From Drechslerella dactyloides (lineage: Eukaryota; Ascomycota; Orbiliomycetes; Orbiliales; Orbiliaceae), in the NCBI GenBank assembly GCA_020064725.1, contig JAGTWJ010000017.1, positions 1,860,001 through 1,924,000 of the forward strand: 64,000 bases of DNA, in the 5' to 3' direction. Position 1 is the first letter of the stretch. Every line of letters begins with the position of its first letter. The translations under genes were made by a program, and so were the position numbers. Below the pieces are notes generated by a model. It searched no databases, had not been told where the DNA came from, and saw only the letters and a program-made list of their open reading frames with translations. Shown here one piece after another: positions 23,355 through 34,311 of this stretch.

Positions 23355-26007
23355 TTTGGTCTGGTAGATGTATCGCTAGTGTTCGGGTGATGGGAATGTG
23401 GTGGATGCTGGGAGAGTTAGAGAACGCAGAGTGAGTGAGATCCGGCTGTGGAGGAGTGTTCTGAAGATTTTTCAGGCATGTTAGCGCGAAGAACCACGAC
23501 AGCTGTCATCACCGTCACCGTGGCTATGATGTCAGGCTTGATGGGCTATATGCGGATGTTCTGTAGAGGATGATCATGATGGACTGCGGATTATTGCATC
23601 AAGGGAAAGAGACGAGATGGGTGGTGAGGCCATTGGTGACTTGGAGTATGCCAGCTCTCATGATGGATGGATGGGGTAATGCTAAAAACGTGTTTTTTCA
23701 AGGTGGACTGGGAAAATTTTCTTCGTGCAAACTCTCGCGATTCGCGGCAGCCACTTTTTTCTCTCTCATTCTTGGTGTAGGTTGAGATTGAGATGGAGGG
23801 AACGAAGGAGATGAGCAATGACGGCAAAGATGACGATGGGAACGCGAGAAGGAGCCTTTCGGGCACGAAGCTAGGCTCGAGGATGGGATGGCACAGCTGG
23901 AGGACGCGGAGGGTTTGCGTGTGGAGGGAATCGGGGAGGACGGGGAGCGATGGGGAGGAGCGGGCGTGGGGGGAAGGGGAGGCGGTAGGACGGAGGACGA
24001 TGGTGATGAGGGACGGGGAGTCGAGGAGATTGAGGACGTCGAAGAGGGCGAGTTGATACTTACCGAAAGCAGACGAGGTGGGTATTTGGGAGACAAAGAC
24101 GAGATGGATGTTTGGGAGCAGAGCCGGTCGAGGCCTCCGTTTGGACAGACAGGATTGATTGATTGGGACTGGCCGCGTTGAGTTGGGTTGGCAGCAGCAG
24201 CAGCAGAGCAGCAGCAGCAAGCGGGCGGGCTTGGATCGTTCGGGGAAAACGGACGGGCAGGACAGCTGGGCTGGGCTGGGCTGGGCTGTCAGTCAGTCAG
24301 GTCGGGTCAAGTCAGCGCTCAAACGAAGCTCTCGTTTTAACTTTTTTTGACTTTCTTTATTCTCTCTCTCGCTCTCGAGGGGGACGAAGAGGGAAGCGAC
24401 GGGATGGGGCTTTTAGATTGGACGGGGGGGTGGAGGAGGGAAAAGGGCGGTCGAAACAAGCAGCAGCCGTTTTATTTTGCTGGGCGGCAGGAAAACAACA
24501 GAAAGAAGAGAGAGAGAAGGAAAAAAAAAAAAAAAAAAGTTGCGGTGCTGCCAGCCCCCAAAAGAAAACATGTGTTGCGTGTGTTGTCCTTGTTGTTGTT
24601 TTGCCAGCCCCGAGGGGAAAAAGGAAAAAAGGGCGGACGGGGGTGAGACAACACCGAAAGGAGGCCGCAGAGGCCGGCCAGCGGGCGAATCGAAGGCCCC
24701 AAATGGAACGCCGGGCCAAGGTCGAAAAAAGAAACAATCCACAAGGAAAAAAAAAAAAAAAAAGAAGACGAAGAAGTCGTGAGAAGAAACAAAAAAATAA
24801 AATAAAGAAAAGGAGGGAGATGCAGACGGAGACGGAGACATAGAAGGAAGGGAGAGACGGGGACGGGGACGGGGACGGGATAGCTGCCCCCTTCGACACG
24901 CACGCGGCATCCCATCATCCATCCACAGACGCAGGCAGACAGACAGACGCACACGCGAGGAGAGCGAGCCGGACGGGGGGTGGGGATGGACAAGAGAGAA
25001 AGCCATGCTGTCGGAGATAATACGGTGACGAGAACGGGCAAAGGAGTCAAGAGCTTACAGGTATCGGTCGCTATATCCGTGCTTTATTTTATTTTATTTT
25101 ATTTATTTTATCTTTTTTGTTTTTCGCTGTTCCAATCCGGCCAATGGCTCTGTATATGGAGCGGCGGCAGCACGTCGTCGTCCGTCGTTGCAGAAGCGAT
25201 ATTCGTTCGAGGCGTGGTAATAGCGAGAGCGAATAGTCGTGTGTAAAGGGCGGTGGGTTGACCTAGTGGGCAAGCGAACAAGGAGAGTTTAGCAAGTGTG
25301 CTCTTACTTACTTGAGAACATATAGCACGTTTAGAAGCAGGTAAGCCAGCAAGCAAGGTAGCGTATTTATATGGACCCGGCACCGAGCACCGCCAAATAC
25401 GGAGGATGAGGAGAGGGGAGGGAAGACGGGGGGGTGCTAGTGGTCGACTACGCATGCAGGCAGGGTGCGCAAGGCCTTCTTCTTTTTTTTTATTTTTTTC
25501 TTTCCTGACGACAGCCGCAGGCAAAGAAGGAAGCATCCACTCGCACGCACACACACGTTCGATCGATTGAGATATCGTTGATCGAATCAATCGACCAAAT
25601 CGGTCCATCCATCAATCAATCAATCAATCAGTCAACCACTCAGTCAACCGATCTGCCAACCGACCGAACAATGTACTAGCGACAGCCGGGCGGGCGTCCG
25701 GGCTGACAGAGGCAGACGGGCAGACAAGCAAGCGGACAGGCAAAGCAGATGGACAAGCAGACGGACGTACGTACAGGAGCGAGGAGGCAGACAAGTTTCC
25801 GTGCGGTGTCGAAGCTGTGTCGCTGAGGTGCCGCCTCACCAAACCGGATTGAGATGTTGGTTGCTGGCAGAAATTCCTCTTTTGAAGGCCGGGTGGGCGG
25901 CCGCGCTGTTTTATACGGCCAACAGCCCATCCGAACAAGGGAATTTTTCCATTTTCTGCCACCTGCTGCGGCCCCCCTTCCAACACAAATAATCCTGCCG
26001 GTGGGGC

Positions 26008-26043
26008 CTGCCTGCCCGCCTGCCTGCCCGCCTGCCTGCCCGC
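26008..26043. repeat. CCTG/CCCG tetranucleotide repeat
   Basis: Alternating CCTGCCTGCCCG units, noncoding. Confidence 0.75.
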
Positions 26044-26297
26044 CGGCCTTCAACCCTTCCTTTTGCTTCCTCCAACTTCCTTTACATGCTTCCTCTCTCG
26101 GGCCAGCGCATTTGCGTCCGTTGTTTGTCCCGCGAGAAAAGTCAAAATGCAGTGCTCTCAAAAGCAAAACAAACCCGAGAAAAATCAAATCCAATAAAGT
26201 GAATTGCAACTACACCACCGCCGCCAGCAGAGTCGTGAATACACGTCTGCCGTACCCCGTATGGGTGTCGAGAAAAAATAAATATAAAAAAGTGACG

Positions 26298-26298
26298 A

Positions 26299-26325
<27 letters not shown>
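26298..26325. repeat. poly(A) tract, 28 nt
   Basis: An uninterrupted run of 28 A residues in the intergenic region. Confidence 0.9.
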
Positions 26326-26329
<4 letters not shown>

Positions 26330-27621
26330 GACCTCGAGTCCACCTGCCTGTTTCTCCCGCCGTGCTGCATCCACTGCAAGAGAATGGCCCTGAAATTAAT
26401 GCAAAGCTGGTAATATAAGCGAGAGGCGGGCTGACAGGAGGAATTCATTCGTCTGCCAAGATACAGATCCCCATCCACCACCACAGTCCACCACCTCCTC
26501 CACCACCACCACCGACCCCTTCACGTCTCATACGCTGTACATTACATACATACATGATCCAAGGGTGTATTGGAAACCGCTCTGCGGTCTGCGGTCCGGT
26601 CGTATCATACATACGCACATGCACACCGACGCCTGTCTGCACCGAACGAGCAGGTGCGGTGCCTGTGCGTTCGAGACTGTCGTGAACGGCCGCCGTGTCT
26701 GGCGTTCTCGTCGGCACCCGTGCTCCTCCAGAATAGTCCGTACCACTAACAGGTTAACAAATCAACTAACTGACGAATTAACTATCCGAGAGGTGGTAAT
26801 ACGTACTATTAATAAACACCCCGTCGATACCACGCATTGCATCCAATAGTGCTACCAGATCAGTGCCAGAGTGCCTGAATAATTCGCCCTCTCCAGTATG
26901 TACATACTGACCTACATATGTACGCTCGCTAAACGCTCGAGCAACGGCCTCCACCGTACATACACACACACACATACTGTACATTGAATACATACTTCTT
27001 CTTCTTCTTTTTACATACATGCTAAGTACATCCACCCATACACACATACGCACATACGTACACGCTATATTGCACTTACAGACATGCAGACCGAGCATGC
27101 TAAAGCACGCACGCATGCTGGTTCCACGTCCTCGACACCGTGCAATTGCTCTATTTTGTTCTTCCATTCCCGTTCCAAAAAATATTGCAATTGCGAAACC
27201 GGGGGCTGGCCGCTTTTGGCAGCCTGCAGCACGCATCCGGCTCCGCTTGCTGCTCTCGTCGCCCCACCGCTGTCGATCTGGCATTTTGCAAGTCTCCCCC
27301 GGCGTTGGCTCAAAATTACCACCCTGGGAAGCTTTGTCCTCCCATCCCCCCACAATAGGAAGGGGCCAAAACCAAACACCCACCCTTCCGCACCAATCCA
27401 GCACCAAAGCTACCTCTTCGGTCCAATTCGTGAGATGAAAAACAAAAATTGAAAAAATGAATTAAATTAAATACAACAGCATCAATACCGCGTGAAAGAA
27501 AAATAAAAATAAAAAAATAAAATAAATCATTCGGGCACACGCATATATACAGCCACGACACGTATGAATGGATGCAACAAGGACGAGAATCCGCCTTCCG
27601 CGAAGCAGCCCTTGGCGCCAA

Positions 27622-29441
27622 CTAGCTCATGAGCAGATGCCAGAGATCAAGCAGCACGCCGCCGCTGCCCTTTACGTAATTGCCTTCTTCGTCGTACTTC
27701 GCCGTGCTCTGGAACAAGTAGCCGTACACAAGCTCCTTGATCCTGTCCACAACCCCAGGGTGCTTCAGGAATATCGCCTCGTCGTGAAGCACGAGCAGTT
27801 GTCTATCATGTCCCTGCGATGCCGACCCGGCAGGTTCCACCCCCGAATGTCCAGCTTTCCTGATGCTCGACGCGTTCGCTGTCTCTGCCGACAGGAGCAT
27901 CCATCGCGGCCGTTCCATGGTAGCGTTCGCCCGCACCCCGAGGTCGTCCGCCTCGTTCCAACCCGATACCTCCAACGGAAACCCATCGAAATGGACTCCG
28001 TTGGAATTCAACGCCGCCGTTGCCTGCGACTCATTCTCGTAGGTCATTTTTATCCAGTCGGGCCCCATGACAACCTCGTTCGCCTGTCTCAACATCTCAA
28101 GATTTGCGGGATATTCCGACTGCCTCGTGTCGCCGCTGGCCAGAATATCGATGGGCGTCCCCGGAGGGAAACAGGCCCTCAACCTGAACTTGGCTTTGTG
28201 ATTGAACGGGTTGACAATGTTTCCGTGATTCAGCATGTGGTCCAGAATGTGATTCCACGTGTTATTGTTCGTGATAAGCAGCGGGTGCTTGACTTTCACC
28301 GACGCATAAGTGCTGTGATCGCTCAGGGCGACGACTGAAGTCGCTCCTGTAGGCTGCCGCTCCGTTTCCAGCTTGTGTGTCTGCAGGGCGCCGCTCGGCC
28401 CTGAGCTCGCACCGAACCCAGACGAATACCCTCTGTCTTCCTGCGGCATCGAGATGGATGTCCTCCTGTGCGGACCTCCGTGCTTGTTATATGTGGATCT
28501 CCGTGTCAGAGTGGGGCTCGAAGGTCGAGCGGGAATGTTCCATTTCAACCGCATATCGTCTTCCACGGCCGCACGTCTGCTCTCCGCCTCTTCTTCCGAG
28601 AGGGTGTTGAAGAGGCAGCCGGGCAATATCGGGGGAAAATTCGCGAACTGCTGCTCCATATCCTTCCGCTTCTGCTCTTCTTCCATGAGGGAAACGGCAT
28701 CTGTGCGTCGTCGGGCCTTCGATCCGAAGCTCGCTGTGCCTTTGGGTGGATGGTCTCCTCGGTGCAGGGCTCTAGAAGAGAGGGAGGGAGGCAAGGTCAG
28801 AATTTCGTGCTGGCTTATGAGTAGGAACGAGCTTTTTTCGACTTACGAGTCCGGTCCCGAGCCTTCAAGTTCCGTGGGGTCATATCCCTGTGGTCATGTT
28901 GTTTAACGGTTGTCCAAGGGTGACATCAGAGTATGTATAAAGCCGAATAGAGGGGACGGACCTTGTATTTCATGTGTGTCAGGTGGCTGGGTATGGTTTT
29001 TCGATTATCTCGATGGGTGGGCGCGCCCGCACCTATGGACGTGCCTGGAGCGGCAGAGCCTGCTTGGTGCGCTCTGGATTTCTGGAAGATGGATTGAGCT
29101 CCACGCGCCTCCGCGAGAGTTTGCATGCCGGCTTCAGCCCTCTGTCGTAAAGAGGAGGCCGTGACGGACTCGTGGTCTCTCCAGCCCGGATTGGCGTGTT
29201 CGATGGGAGCCTCGATGACGCTGGTAACGAACTCGCTCTGGGGCCAGGTCCTCTGCGATGGCTCCAACTCGAGGGGCGGGTGCACCGACGCCTGCATGGA
29301 AAAGAGGCCGTAGCCGGTTGACGGCTGGTTGCTCTGGTCGATGGGTTGCTGTTGGATCAAGGACTGGCGGTAGAACTCCGACATCATGTGCGACATCTCC
29401 TCCGGATTCCGGGGGCCGCTGGGCTGGCCGGCGGGATTCAT
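27622..29441 (-). CDS. NUP53: Nup35/Nup53-type nucleoporin
   Basis: Structural nucleoporin of the inner ring. Three exons: 28962-29441, 28847-28887, 27622-28771, totalling 556 residues. The N-terminal half is disordered, Q/S/P-rich, with few FG motifs (SFGSK, GFGASS). The C-terminal half contains a Nup35-type RRM: NTWNHILDHMLNHGNIVNPF at the front and DWIKMTYENESQATAALNSN with FDGFPLEVSGW at the back. About 45 residues separate these halves, an insertion compared with animal Nup35. The protein ends VLLDLWHLLMS, plausibly an amphipathic membrane-binding helix. The middle exon (GYDPTELEGSGPDS) is only 41 nt; its donor and acceptor are GTAAGT and CACAG. Family assignment rests on the RRM halves. 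Confidence 0.72.
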
Positions 29442-30850
29442 GGCGACGGGATCGCGTCGGTGCGAGGCGCCTCAGAGGACTGTGTCGTGTTCGGGCGGGT
29501 CTTGGTTTTCGAGGGGTGTCGAGTGAGCCAGAAAGCGTATCCGAGGGGTCGGGAGCACCGAATCGCTGACCCGGCCTGCGAGGAGGAGAAGATGGAAGCC
29601 GTCTGTTCGCGCGGGGGGGAGAGCGAGCGGCGGTCTGGCGGGTCGTTTGGTCGGATGGTTGGTTGTTGATCGAGCGGTCGGTCGATTGATTGATTGATTG
29701 ATTTGATTGCTTGGTTGGTGATAGCGGACTGCGCGGCGATGTGGTGTGTATTTTTAGGGAATCGCGCGCGCGAGAAACACACCGAAGCGGCCAGGGGCCA
29801 GCCAACACGCCCGCCGCATCGCCCAAGGAACCACGAGCGGTACATGTAGCGCTGTACATGGACACGAGCTGGGAGCCTCCGCGCGGACAGCAGGCGCAGA
29901 GATACCCGAGTGCAGGTACCGTGCTTCCAGTACGAGGGGACTTGTGGCGGTAGGGCGGTGCTTAGTCAGTCGCCCGGCTGGCGTGCGTGGAGCTTGTGAC
30001 CGGGCTGCCAGGCGCCCATCAACACCCGCCGAATCGACGCCCTCGTCTACGGCCACTATTACTACATACTACATCTATCGAAGCCCGCCGACGCTCGGCC
30101 GTCCCCGCGAGACATCTTCGTCTTCATTGCGTGCTCGCCCACCACCACCACCAGCGCCCGCCTTCCCGCCTGTTCCCTCCCGCCGTCCCGCTCTGGCGGC
30201 CCGTCTCTCAGGTACGCGATATTCTCTCACCGTCCGCGGCCGAAAGCCCAACAAACTGACCCAGTTTGAGGTACTTTGTCCAGCCAGGCCCCGACTGACT
30301 CGGTTTGGAAAGCCAACCCCCGTCCGCCTGCACGCCAGAAGCGTCGCCGTCCGCATTCCATCCGAGTTCCTGGCGCATCGCATCGCATGCGAGACCGTTC
30401 CCTTCCCCTGTTGCCGTCAGCACCACCACCACCACCACCACCACCTGCGAAGTAGTTAGCCCGCCCCGCCCGGCCACATCCTGCGCATCTTGGACCCTTC
30501 TTGCCGCTACCCCTCCTCCCCGTCTCCCGAACGAGACCCGCGAAAGGACTTCGATTCCCGGCAGCGTTGTTACGTTCTCACAGCTAGCACAGGCCACTGC
30601 GCAAACGTGGCCGACACACCTCACGTCCTCTGCAGCTGTCCCGCGTGCGGTTGCCGGCCGACCCAACCAAAACACACATCGACATCCTGAGAGCCTCGTC
30701 CTATCGCACCGAATGCAACCACGGCTTCGCCATTCTACTTTCGTCCTCCTGTCCTCTCGCTGCAAACACGACCTCGCTTCTGGATAGCGTATCAGGGCCA
30801 GCTTCGGTTTGGATGCAGTCGCTTGACGGCGGCTGCCGAACCCCCCCACA
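29442..30850. promoter_or_regulatory. divergent intergenic region NUP53 / NIPA transporter
   Basis: 1.4 kb between start codons, GC-rich with ATTG/GATT repeats (about 29680-29708) and CAC repeats (about 30420-30450). No gene is recognised. It should hold both promoters and leaders. Confidence 0.45.
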
Positions 30851-32522
30851 ATGCGCGGTATCGATCTCTCCTCACAAGCTGCAATCGTCCTTGGTATATT
30901 TGTGGGAATAATATCAACATCTATCCAATCGCTCGGGCTCACGCTCCAGCGGAAGTCGCATCTGCTCGAAGAACATCGGCCGTCTCCTCGGCCACCTTAT
31001 AGGCGGCGAAGATGGCAGGTAAGTGAACCCACACAGCGTCCCAGCATCTTCGTACGGAATGATGGTGCTGACCGATGCTCGAACCACCCTGCACCCTTCG
31101 GCCTGTAGATCGGGATGGGACTCTTCATCACATCCAACATCCTCGGCAGTTCGGTTCAGATAGGTACATTGCCACTGGTCATTCTCTCCCCACTACAAGC
31201 GGTATGACGCCTTCGTGATAAATCTTATATACCGTCATCTCGACCCTTTTTTTTTTCTGTGTCCACCTCCCCCGCGTCCTGTTTTTGCATCTCTAATCGA
31301 TCTGGTGCTTTCAGTCCGGTCTAGTTTTCAACTCGATATGCGCTAGCGCCTTGCTGGGCGAGCCCTTTACCTTACTTTCATCCGTCGGTACGGTCCTCGT
31401 CTGCATAGGAGCCGCGCTCATCGCAGTATTCGGAGCTTTGAGAGAACCGGTCCACAACCTCGACGAATTAATTTCCCTTCTCTACAGAAGGGGATTTATA
31501 CTATGGCTAATAGGCCAGGCGTTGATCGTAACATGTCTGCTGGTATTAGCTCGGCTCAGCGTCGGCCCAAAGAGGGCTGGGAACAACAGCCGATGGCGAA
31601 TGATCCGAGGGGCGGCATATGGTAGTGTCAGGTGCGCATCTTAACTCCGGCTTGGACTTTCTTGCGACGCTGAAGCAGTGCGACGAACCATTTGCTGACG
31701 CTTGTATGACATATCTCTAGTGGCATACTCTCTGCCGACTCTCTCCTCCTCGCCAAATCGGCGGTAGAGCTATTGATACGGACGGTCACGACCGGTGACA
31801 ACCAGTTTACGAACTGGGCGTCCTGGATAATCGTCATCAGTCTCGTGGTTATCGCCCTCACACAACTCTTTTACCTACACAAAGGACTGAAGCTTTGCTC
31901 GACGAGCGTCCTTTATCCTCTCGTTTTTTGCATTTACAACATCTTTGCCATATCGAACGGATTGATATACTATAATCAGGCAGGCAAGCTTTCTGCGCTG
32001 TCGTCGGCTCTTGTAAGAACACATATCCACATTTTTCCGTATCCTTACTTTTATATTCAACGGCTAACGGTCACGCCTTGTCTTGCGATGTGTTAGATAA
32101 CCCTTGGTGTTCTGATCCTCCTGTCCGGTGTTCTCGCTCTGTCATGGAGGCTGGAGCAAAACAATCAACCGTTCAATCAGGATGCAAGCGAAACTCCGGA
32201 TGTAGTCTTAGATAGCGAGGACTCGGAGCAAGCCCATCTCCTTGCCGAATCATCCGAGTCACCAGTCGCTTCTCCGAACTGGTTCAAATACATCAACATC
32301 AAGCCTGTAACGTTTGCCGAAAGGAGGAACTCTCCGACTGCCACGAGTCGATACGGCACGATATCTCGTCGTCGAACGCTGACCGAAACCCGCGAGATAT
32401 TGGCCGAGCTGGAATCAGATGCATCGCCGCCGCCCTCTGACTATAATGGGGCTGGAGGGCTGACAGATTCGGATGGTCGCACCAGTGTTTTACCCGAATT
32501 CGGTAATTCACGGCATCCGTAG
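30851..32522 (+). CDS. NIPA-family (DUF803) magnesium transporter-like protein
   Basis: Predicted polytopic membrane protein of the DMT superfamily; animal NIPA proteins move Mg2+, but the fungal substrate is not established. Five exons: 30851-31018, 31109-31201, 31315-31631, 31721-32012, 32097-32522, totalling 431 residues. The first helix is AIVLGIFVGIISTSIQSLGL. A second region (IGMGLFITSNILGSSVQIGT LPLVILSPLQA) joins SGLVFNSICASALLGEPFTL, as in NIPA relatives. Helices at VLVCIGAALIAVFGAL, GFILWLIGQALIVTCLLVLA, WIIVISLVVIALTQLFYL, VLYPLVFCIYNIFAISNGLI and ITLGVLILLSGVLALSW complete about eight or nine segments. A hydrophilic C-terminal tail of roughly 115 residues is acidic and S-rich. VMA4 follows in the same direction. 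Confidence 0.85.
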
Positions 32523-33301
32523 CTTTTTTTGGTCCTTTTATTTTTATTTTTTAATTTTCTGAATACCTTTGTTTCCTTGTTGCTATACTACCGAGCTATC
32601 TCTATTATCATCATAGTTTATCTGAGCATGAGCATTACCACTCTTATGTCTTTTCTCTTTTTTTTTTTTTTTAAACTGCCCTCCCAGTGTTTGTCTGGTG
32701 TAGCGAGCGAGAAGCTGGAATCGGGAGTCACGCCTTTGTTCTGTTTATTCCTGTCCAGGACAATCGGTGTCCTCCGGCGAGATATCCTTGATGGTTGAAG
32801 ATGATCTGGAGTTCCTCCCTGGAAGTGGTGTAACATATATACTGTGATCGATATCTATAGATCCACGGGCCGAGCAGGCTTGCATTTGATACCCTTGTAG
32901 TTGCCTCATCACAAAATTTACCTATTGATGCGAAACATCGTATGCGAGTAGATTTACCGTCCGCGATAAAACGTGGCGTCGTACACCCAGCCATCCGAGC
33001 TTTCGATTCAAGAAGGCAAGTAGACACGCTAGGCTTAAGCATCAAACCGACGTGCGAATACGGTCCGAGTAAGCGTGTTGCGTTCATGCATCTGAATGGC
33101 CGCTTAAATAAGCCGGGGCTTTCTACGTAATACACCGCCGTCCGTTTAACGATAAACTACCCACCACACCCCTGCACTTCCGCACCCACCGATACATGTT
33201 GCAAGCCAATATCGTCTATAGTCCGACGACCACCAGAGTCCGACACGTACCACCTATCAGATAACGGTCTATAGTCTCGGGTTCCGAGAACCGCAAGCAC
33301 G
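32523..33301. other. intergenic, NIPA 3' flank and VMA4 promoter
   Basis: T-rich tracts (32522-32560, 32652-32672) lie in the NIPA 3' flank. Nothing gene-like is seen. Confidence 0.45.
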
Positions 33302-34121
33302 ATGTCTTTGACGGACGATCAGGTTGTTACCCAGACCCCCGGAACGCAAATGTGTCCAGAATGTCACGGCCGTTGCTAAACGCAGATTGGGCTTTCACAG
33401 GTGGCGGGGGAGTTGAAGAAGATGACGGCGTTCATCAAGCAGGAGGCACAAGAAAAGGCCCGCGAGATCCAGATCAAGGCCGACGAGGAGTTCGCCATCG
33501 AGAAGTCGAGACTGGTACGGTCCGAGACCGTGGCCATCGACACGCAATACGAGCGGAAACACAAGCAGGCCGAGCTATCGCAGCAAATAGCACAATCAAA
33601 CGTCACCAACAAGACGAGACTCAAGGTCTTAAGCGTCAGGCAGGAGCTGCTGGAGAACATCTTCGAGGAGGCCAGAAAGAAGCTTGCCCAGGTTACTAAC
33701 AACAAGAACGAATATAACCGGGTCCTCGAGGGATTGATCTTGGAGGGTGCATACGCCCTCGGAGAAAAGAGCATCGCTGTCCGGGCGAGGAAAGCGGATT
33801 TTGGATCGGTCAAATCCGCCATCGATTCTGCCTCATCCTCATACACCAAAGCCACCGGGAAACAAATCAAGATCACGCTAGATGAGTCTAACGAACTCCC
33901 AGAAGACAGGTAGGGATCACAAGCCTCCTCTAACCACTGTGCACTTCATCGCTAATAATCTTCGCTTTAGTGCCGGGGGCGTTTATATTGTGAGCGGGAG
34001 CGGCCGCATCGACATCAACAATACCCTGGAGGAACGATTAAGCATCCTCGAACAAGAGGCTTTGCCTGCAGTCCGGAACACTCTCTTTGGCCCATCGCCA
34101 AACCGGAAGTTCTTTGATTAG
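33302..34121 (+). CDS. VMA4: V-type proton ATPase subunit E
   Basis: Peripheral-stalk subunit of the vacuolar H+-ATPase. Three exons: 33302-33322, 33401-33909, 33971-34121, totalling 226 residues, the family length. Begins MSLTDDQVAGELKKMTAFIK, then a long helix (EAQEKAREIQIKADEEFAIE). The globular C-terminal domain contains GGVYIVSGSGRIDINNTLEE and ends GPSPNRKFFD. The 21-nt first exon is the conserved start. The next gene, on the minus strand, converges after 190 bp. Confidence 0.97.
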
Positions 34122-34311
34122 ACAACACGCGCTCGATCTACGTAGAATTATCTTGTTGTTTTCGCCATCGGAATATCCAATCTTGCCGGCTTTATCATTT
34201 TTACGGCTTCGTTGTCTAGGTTTAAATTTCCTGTTACCGTTCCGCTGGCGTGTGCCGAGCTGGACCCTTGATCTTATTGTAAACCAAGTTAGGCCAACCA
34301 GAATACTAGCC

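Larger units (their letters stand above)
23355..27621. other. 4.3-kb region without recognisable genes
   Basis: Between the MCM1 start and the nucleoporin 3' end. The composition is strongly low-complexity: purine-rich tracts (24360-24850), GGGAC repeats (about 24855-24880), A runs (24520-24537, 24749-24763, 26298-26325), CCTG/CCCG repeats (26008-26043) and ATC/ATCA repeats (25600-25640). Open frames here encode K-, R- or S/P-rich repeats without domains and exist on both strands, so they look like by-products of biased composition. It probably carries a long MCM1 promoter or leader. Confidence 0.5.

Noticed and set aside
24163..24843. 226-codon plus-strand frame
   Set aside because: Encodes K/R-rich low complexity from purine-rich DNA; overlapping frames exist on both strands and no domain is visible.
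27568..28338. 256-codon plus-strand open frame opposite NUP53
   Set aside because: It is the antisense shadow of the third NUP53 exon, with no domain; the minus-strand reading carries the RRM.
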